Source of the DNA: Dictyoglomaceae bacterium
GTDB taxonomy: Bacteria > Dictyoglomota > Dictyoglomia > Dictyoglomales > Dictyoglomaceae
NCBI GenBank assembly: GCA_028276205.1
Contig: JAPYWU010000052.1
Location: 1 to 8,935, forward strand
Reading direction: 5' to 3'
DNA: 8,935 bases
The notes under the pieces are model-generated. The model saw nothing but the letters and a program-made list of their open reading frames with translations. It had not been told where the DNA came from and did not search any database. Below, piece by piece: positions 5,506 to 8,935 of the stretch (its first letter is position 1; the number at the start of each line of letters is the position of its first letter). The translations under genes were made by a program, and so were the position numbers.

Positions 5506-7960
5506 ATTGACGCAAAGAGCTTACAGAGTACTACTCTTAGCACAGGAGGAGGCAAGGAGACTTAATTATTCTACTGTTGGTACAGAGCATATTCTCCTGG
5601 GGTTACTACGTGAGGACGGAGGCATAGCTGCTCAGGTTTTGATAAACTTGGGTCTTGATCTTAATTACCTCAGGAGTGAGATAGAGAGGCTAATTGGTCG
5701 TGGTGATGGTACCTCTTATGGTGCACTTCCTTTTACTTCAAGAGCCAAGAAGGTCTTAGAGTATGCTTCTGAATCTGCACAAGAATTGAATCATAATTAT
5801 ATAGGTACAGAGCATTTACTTCTTGGATTGTTGAAGGAAGGAGAAGGTGTTGCAGCCCATGTATTAGAGGGAATGGGAGTAAGGATAGAGGATGTTACAG
5901 TAGAAATACTTAAGTTATTAGGAGAACCAATTGATCCTGCAAAGATAAAGGGTAGACAAGTTGCTTCTCAGAATGCAAATAAAAAGAAGAGAGCTATAAC
6001 AGCTACCTTGGATGAATTTGGAAGAGATTTAACTCAGCTTGCAAGACAGGGTAAGCTTGACCCTGTTATTGGAAGAGAAAAGGAATTAGAAAGAATAATT
6101 CAGATATTGAGTAGAAGAACTAAGAATAATCCAGTACTTGTTGGAGAACCCGGAGTTGGTAAGACAGCTATCGTGGAAGGATTAGCCCAAAAAATTGTGG
6201 AAGGAGATGTACCAGAAACATTACTAAATAAAAGAATTGTAGCTATAGATATGGGTAGTATTGTGGCTGGTACAAAGTATAGAGGAGAATTTGAAGAAAG
6301 AATGCAGAGAATAATAGAAGAGGTAAAAATGGCAAAGGATGTGGTTTTGTTTATAGATGAGATTCATACCTTGGTTGGAGCTGGAGCTGCCGAAGGAGCA
6401 GTAGATGCAGCTAATATTTTAAAACCATCTTTAGCAAAAGGAGAAATTCAAGTTATTGGAGCAACAACTCCTCAGGAATATAGAAAATATATAGAAAAAG
6501 ATGGAGCTTTGGAAAGAAGATTTCAACCTGTTATTGTTAATGAGCCAAGTCCAGAAGAGACTTTGGAAATTCTTAAGGGATTGAGAGAAAAATATGAAAT
6601 TCATCATAGAGTTAAAATTTCTGATGAAACATTAGAAGAAGCTGTTAAACTTTCTGTAAGGTATATTACAGATAGATTTCTTCCTGATAAAGCTATAGAT
6701 GTAATTGATGAGGCAGCAGCAAGAGTTAGACTAAAAAGACAGAAATCTACTGCTCATAGCAATTTAGAATTAGAGCTTGCAAGAATTAGAGAGCAAAAAG
6801 AAATAGCTATTAGAAATCAGGCTTTTGAAAGGGCTGCTCAACTTAGAGATGAAGAAAGAAGAATTGAAGAATATCTAAAGAATTTATTAGCTACCACATC
6901 TGTTGAGAATGAAGGGGTAGTAACTCCAGAGGATGTAGCTCAAGTGGTAGCAAGCTGGACTGGTATACCTGTAGCACAACTTCTTATGGAAGAAAGAGAA
7001 AGATTACTTAGAATGGAAGAAGAACTTCATAAGAGAATTATTTCTCAAGATGAGGCTGTAAGTGTTGTATCAAGAGCTATAAGAAGATCAAGATCTGGTT
7101 TGAAGGATCCAAGAAGACCTATAGGTGCATTTATGTTCTTAGGTCCAACAGGTGTTGGTAAAACTGAGCTTGCAAGAGCTTTAGCTGAATATCTTTTCGG
7201 AAATGAAAATGCTTTAATTAGATTAGATATGTCTGAATATATGGAGAAACATACTGTATCAAGACTTATTGGTGCTCCCCCTGGATATGTAGGATATGAA
7301 GAGGGTGGTCAGTTAACAGAAAAGGTTCATAGAAGACCTTATTCTGTCATCTTGTTTGATGAGATAGAAAAAGCCCATAGTGATGTTTTTAATATATTGC
7401 TACAAATAATGGATGAAGGACAGCTTACAGATGGACATGGAAGAAGAGTAAATTTTAGAAATACTATATTAATAATGACATCTAACTTTGGTGCTGAATA
7501 CTTTAAACAAGAATCTACAATAGGATTTGCATCAAAAGAGGACCGAGAAAAATCCTTTGAGAAGATAAAGGAAACTATCCTTTCTGAAATGAAAAAATAT
7601 TTCAGACCTGAATTCTTGAACAGATTAGATGAAATTGTTTTCTTTAGGCCATTAACAAAAGAAGATCTTAGAAAGATATTAAATCTTCTTTTGAAGCCAG
7701 TGAGGGAAAGATTGAGAGAGAAGAAATTAGATTTAGAACTTTCTGATGATGTAAAAGAATTCTTATTAGAAAAAGGTTATGATCCTCAATATGGTGCAAG
7801 ACCATTAAAGAGAACTATTCAATATTATATTGAAGATCCACTTGCTGAGTTTATCCTTCAAGGTGATTTCAATGAAGGAGACGTGATAAAGGCAGAACTT
7901 GGTAAAGATGGCAATATTGTTTTCAGAAAGGTTACTTTAGCAAAGGAGCCATCTAAATAA
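5495..7960 (+). CDS. clpC: ATP-dependent Clp protease ATPase ClpC
   Basis: ClpC is a hexameric AAA+ unfoldase that feeds substrates to ClpP. The 821 residues cover the whole family architecture. The N-domain is a double repeat in which both GTEH motifs are kept (E31 and E106); in B. subtilis ClpC these glutamates form the phospho-arginine pockets. The first ATPase has Walker A GEPGVGKT (217-224) and Walker B VVLFIDEIHTL (D288/E289). The middle domain carries a UVR-like motif AFERAAQLRDEE (from 443), which marks ClpC-type rather than ClpB-type proteins. The second ATPase has GPTGVGKT (550-557) and VILFDEIEKAH (D622/E623). IGF at 676-678 is the ClpP-docking tripeptide, and GYDPQYGARPLKR marks the C-terminal subdomain. 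Two adjacent ATGs occur; the first has AAGGAGG 10 nt upstream. With mcsA and mcsB just before it, its role in degrading phospho-arginine-tagged proteins is strongly implied. Confidence 0.97.
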   Translation: MMDKLTQRAYRVLLLAQEEARRLNYSTVGTEHILLGLLREDGGIAAQVLINLGLDLNYLRSEIERLIGRGDGTSYGALPFTSRAKKVLEYASESAQELNHNYIGTEHLLLGLLKEGEGVAAHVLEGMGVRIEDVTVEILKLLGEPIDPAKIKGRQVASQNANKKKRAITATLDEFGRDLTQLARQGKLDPVIGREKELERIIQILSRRTKNNPVLVGEPGVGKTAIVEGLAQKIVEGDVPETLLNKRIVAIDMGSIVAGTKYRGEFEERMQRIIEEVKMAKDVVLFIDEIHTLVGAGAAEGAVDAANILKPSLAKGEIQVIGATTPQEYRKYIEKDGALERRFQPVIVNEPSPEETLEILKGLREKYEIHHRVKISDETLEEAVKLSVRYITDRFLPDKAIDVIDEAAARVRLKRQKSTAHSNLELELARIREQKEIAIRNQAFERAAQLRDEERRIEEYLKNLLATTSVENEGVVTPEDVAQVVASWTGIPVAQLLMEERERLLRMEEELHKRIISQDEAVSVVSRAIRRSRSGLKDPRRPIGAFMFLGPTGVGKTELARALAEYLFGNENALIRLDMSEYMEKHTVSRLIGAPPGYVGYEEGGQLTEKVHRRPYSVILFDEIEKAHSDVFNILLQIMDEGQLTDGHGRRVNFRNTILIMTSNFGAEYFKQESTIGFASKEDREKSFEKIKETILSEMKKYFRPEFLNRLDEIVFFRPLTKEDLRKILNLLLKPVRERLREKKLDLELSDDVKEFLLEKGYDPQYGARPLKRTIQYYIEDPLAEFILQGDFNEGDVIKAELGKDGNIVFRKVTLAKEPSK

Positions 7961-7964
7961 AAAA

Positions 7965-7973
7965 ATGTAAATG
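7965..7973 (+). other. ATG-TAA start-stop directly before the radA ATG
   Basis: ATG (7965-7967) is followed at once by TAA (7968-7970) and then by the radA ATG (7971-7973), all in one frame. The nearest Shine-Dalgarno, AAGGAG at 7943-7948 inside clpC, is 16 nt from the first ATG and 22 nt from the second, too far for ordinary initiation. Translation of radA may therefore rely on ribosomes finishing clpC at 7960. The arrangement may be accidental. Confidence 0.3.
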
Positions 7974-8935
7974 ACGAAGATCAAAACTAAATTTGTATGT
8001 CAAGTATGTGGATATGAAAGTATAAGATGGTTTGGCAGATGTCCTAACTGTCAAAGTTGGAATTCTTTTATAGAAATTTCTGAAAAGGAAAATAAGGTAT
8101 TAAAGAGTGAAGAAAATTTAAAAGTTGTAAGATTGGATTCTATATCACAATTAGAAGAGAAAAGATTACAAAGTGGGTTAAGAGGATTTGATTTTATATT
8201 GGGAGGGGGGATTGTAGAGGGGGCGGTAATTTTATTAAGTGGAGAACCAGGAATAGGAAAATCTACTCTACTTTTACAAATTGCCACCGCAATTCAGAGT
8301 AAAGATACGAAGGTTTTATATATATCTGCAGAGGAAACTCTTTCACAGGTAGGAATTAGGCTTAAGAGGGTTTCGAAAAATAGCTCAAATCTTCAGATAG
8401 ATTTTGTATCTGAAAGAGATATTGAGGCTATTATACCCTATTTAGAAAATTCTGATTATTCTTTGGTAATTGTGGATTCAATTCAAACTATTTATTCTTC
8501 TGAGTTTCCTACATCTCCTGGAAATGTGGTTCAGGTAAGGGAATGTACTAATAAGATGGTAAACTTCGCAAAAAAGACTAAAATTCCTGTAATCTTAGTA
8601 GGCCATGTAACTAAGGAAGGAGATATAGCAGGTCCAAAATTATTAGAACATTTGGTGGATGTGGTCTTGTATCTGGAAGGGGAGAGATATAGTGATTTGA
8701 GAGTACTTAGAGTTGTGAAAAATAGGTTTGGACCAACTAATGACTTTATACTTTATGAAATGAAGGATGAGGGTTTAATTGAAGTTGAAGATATTTCTCA
8801 AAGATTACTTGAGAATAGGAATTTAAATATATCAGGATCAATAGTTATACCAATAATGGAAGGCACAAAACCTTTATTAGTTGAAGTACAAGCATTGGTT
8901 AGTAAAACCAATACAACATATCCAAGAAGAGTAAC
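7971..8935 (+). CDS. radA: DNA repair and recombination protein RadA (Sms), 3' end cut by window edge
   Basis: RadA is a RecA-like ATPase, shown in other bacteria to act as a helicase that extends recombination intermediates. The open frame runs 321 codons from the ATG at 7971 to the edge without a stop; the family is about 450 residues. It begins with a zinc finger (C10, C13, C24, C27 in FVCQVCGYES and GRCPNCQSWNSF). Then come Walker A GEPGIGKST (K97/S98), ISAEE, Walker B LVIVDSIQT (D169) and the RadA-specific KNRFG motif (250-254). The Lon-like C-terminal domain starts at about residue 290 (SGSIVIPIMEGTKPLLVEVQAL) and is incomplete. The start is forced because an in-frame TAA lies immediately upstream. 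No good ribosome site is at normal distance. The clpC-radA order also occurs in B. subtilis. Confidence 0.95.
   Translation, partial: MTKIKTKFVCQVCGYESIRWFGRCPNCQSWNSFIEISEKENKVLKSEENLKVVRLDSISQLEEKRLQSGLRGFDFILGGGIVEGAVILLSGEPGIGKSTLLLQIATAIQSKDTKVLYISAEETLSQVGIRLKRVSKNSSNLQIDFVSERDIEAIIPYLENSDYSLVIVDSIQTIYSSEFPTSPGNVVQVRECTNKMVNFAKKTKIPVILVGHVTKEGDIAGPKLLEHLVDVVLYLEGERYSDLRVLRVVKNRFGPTNDFILYEMKDEGLIEVEDISQRLLENRNLNISGSIVIPIMEGTKPLLVEVQALVSKTNTTYPRRV

Noticed and set aside
8051..8287. Minus-strand open frame of 78 codons
   Set aside because: It is antisense to radA, which has clear zinc-finger and Walker A motifs in this stretch.

Overview
This is a compact, AT-rich, gene-dense bacterial chromosome segment. 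Arginine is mostly coded by AGA/AGG and isoleucine often by ATA. Most genes have strong purine-rich Shine-Dalgarno sites, and intergenic gaps are very short. The proteins resemble those of low-GC thermophilic bacteria near the Firmicutes or Dictyoglomus/Thermotogae. Dictyoglomus is my tentative guess from protein style and gene content; it was not tested. I see no mobile element, CRISPR array, rRNA or tRNA gene.

Layout. (1) Positions 1-502, minus strand: the 5' third of argS (arginyl-tRNA synthetase), cut by the window edge. (2) Positions 503-622: a divergent promoter region serving argS and uvrC. (3) Positions 623-2413, plus strand: complete uvrC, the nucleotide excision repair endonuclease, followed by an AT-rich hairpin. 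(4) From 2442: a strong promoter (TTGACA-17-TATACA) followed by six tightly packed plus-strand genes, pdxS, pdxT, mcsA, mcsB, clpC and radA. The last runs off the right edge. Gaps inside this cluster are 1 nt (pdxS/pdxT), -11 nt (pdxT/mcsA), -4 nt (mcsB starts inside the mcsA stop), 31 nt (mcsB/clpC) and 10 nt (clpC/radA), so one transcript is likely.

Function. PdxS and PdxT form the glutamine-dependent pyridoxal 5'-phosphate synthase. McsA, McsB and ClpC form the protein-arginine-phosphorylation quality-control system: McsB tags proteins with phospho-arginine, McsA activates it, and ClpC recognises the tag and unfolds the protein for ClpP. RadA is a recombination ATPase that commonly follows clpC in Firmicutes. 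The visible diagnostic residues are intact: the RDxxRA motif in McsB, both GTEH phospho-arginine pockets in ClpC and the IGF ClpP-docking tripeptide. The usual first gene of this operon in Firmicutes, the repressor gene ctsR, is absent, and pdxST occupies its place. I saw no CtsR-type or CIRCE-type operator.

I do not see a clearly new biological system here. The points most worth a second look are the pdxST-mcsAB-clpC-radA arrangement without ctsR, a probably leaderless uvrC mRNA, a hairpin over the pdxS ribosome site, duplicated ribosome sites with a tiny overlapping ORF before clpC, and an ATG-TAA-ATG arrangement at the radA start.
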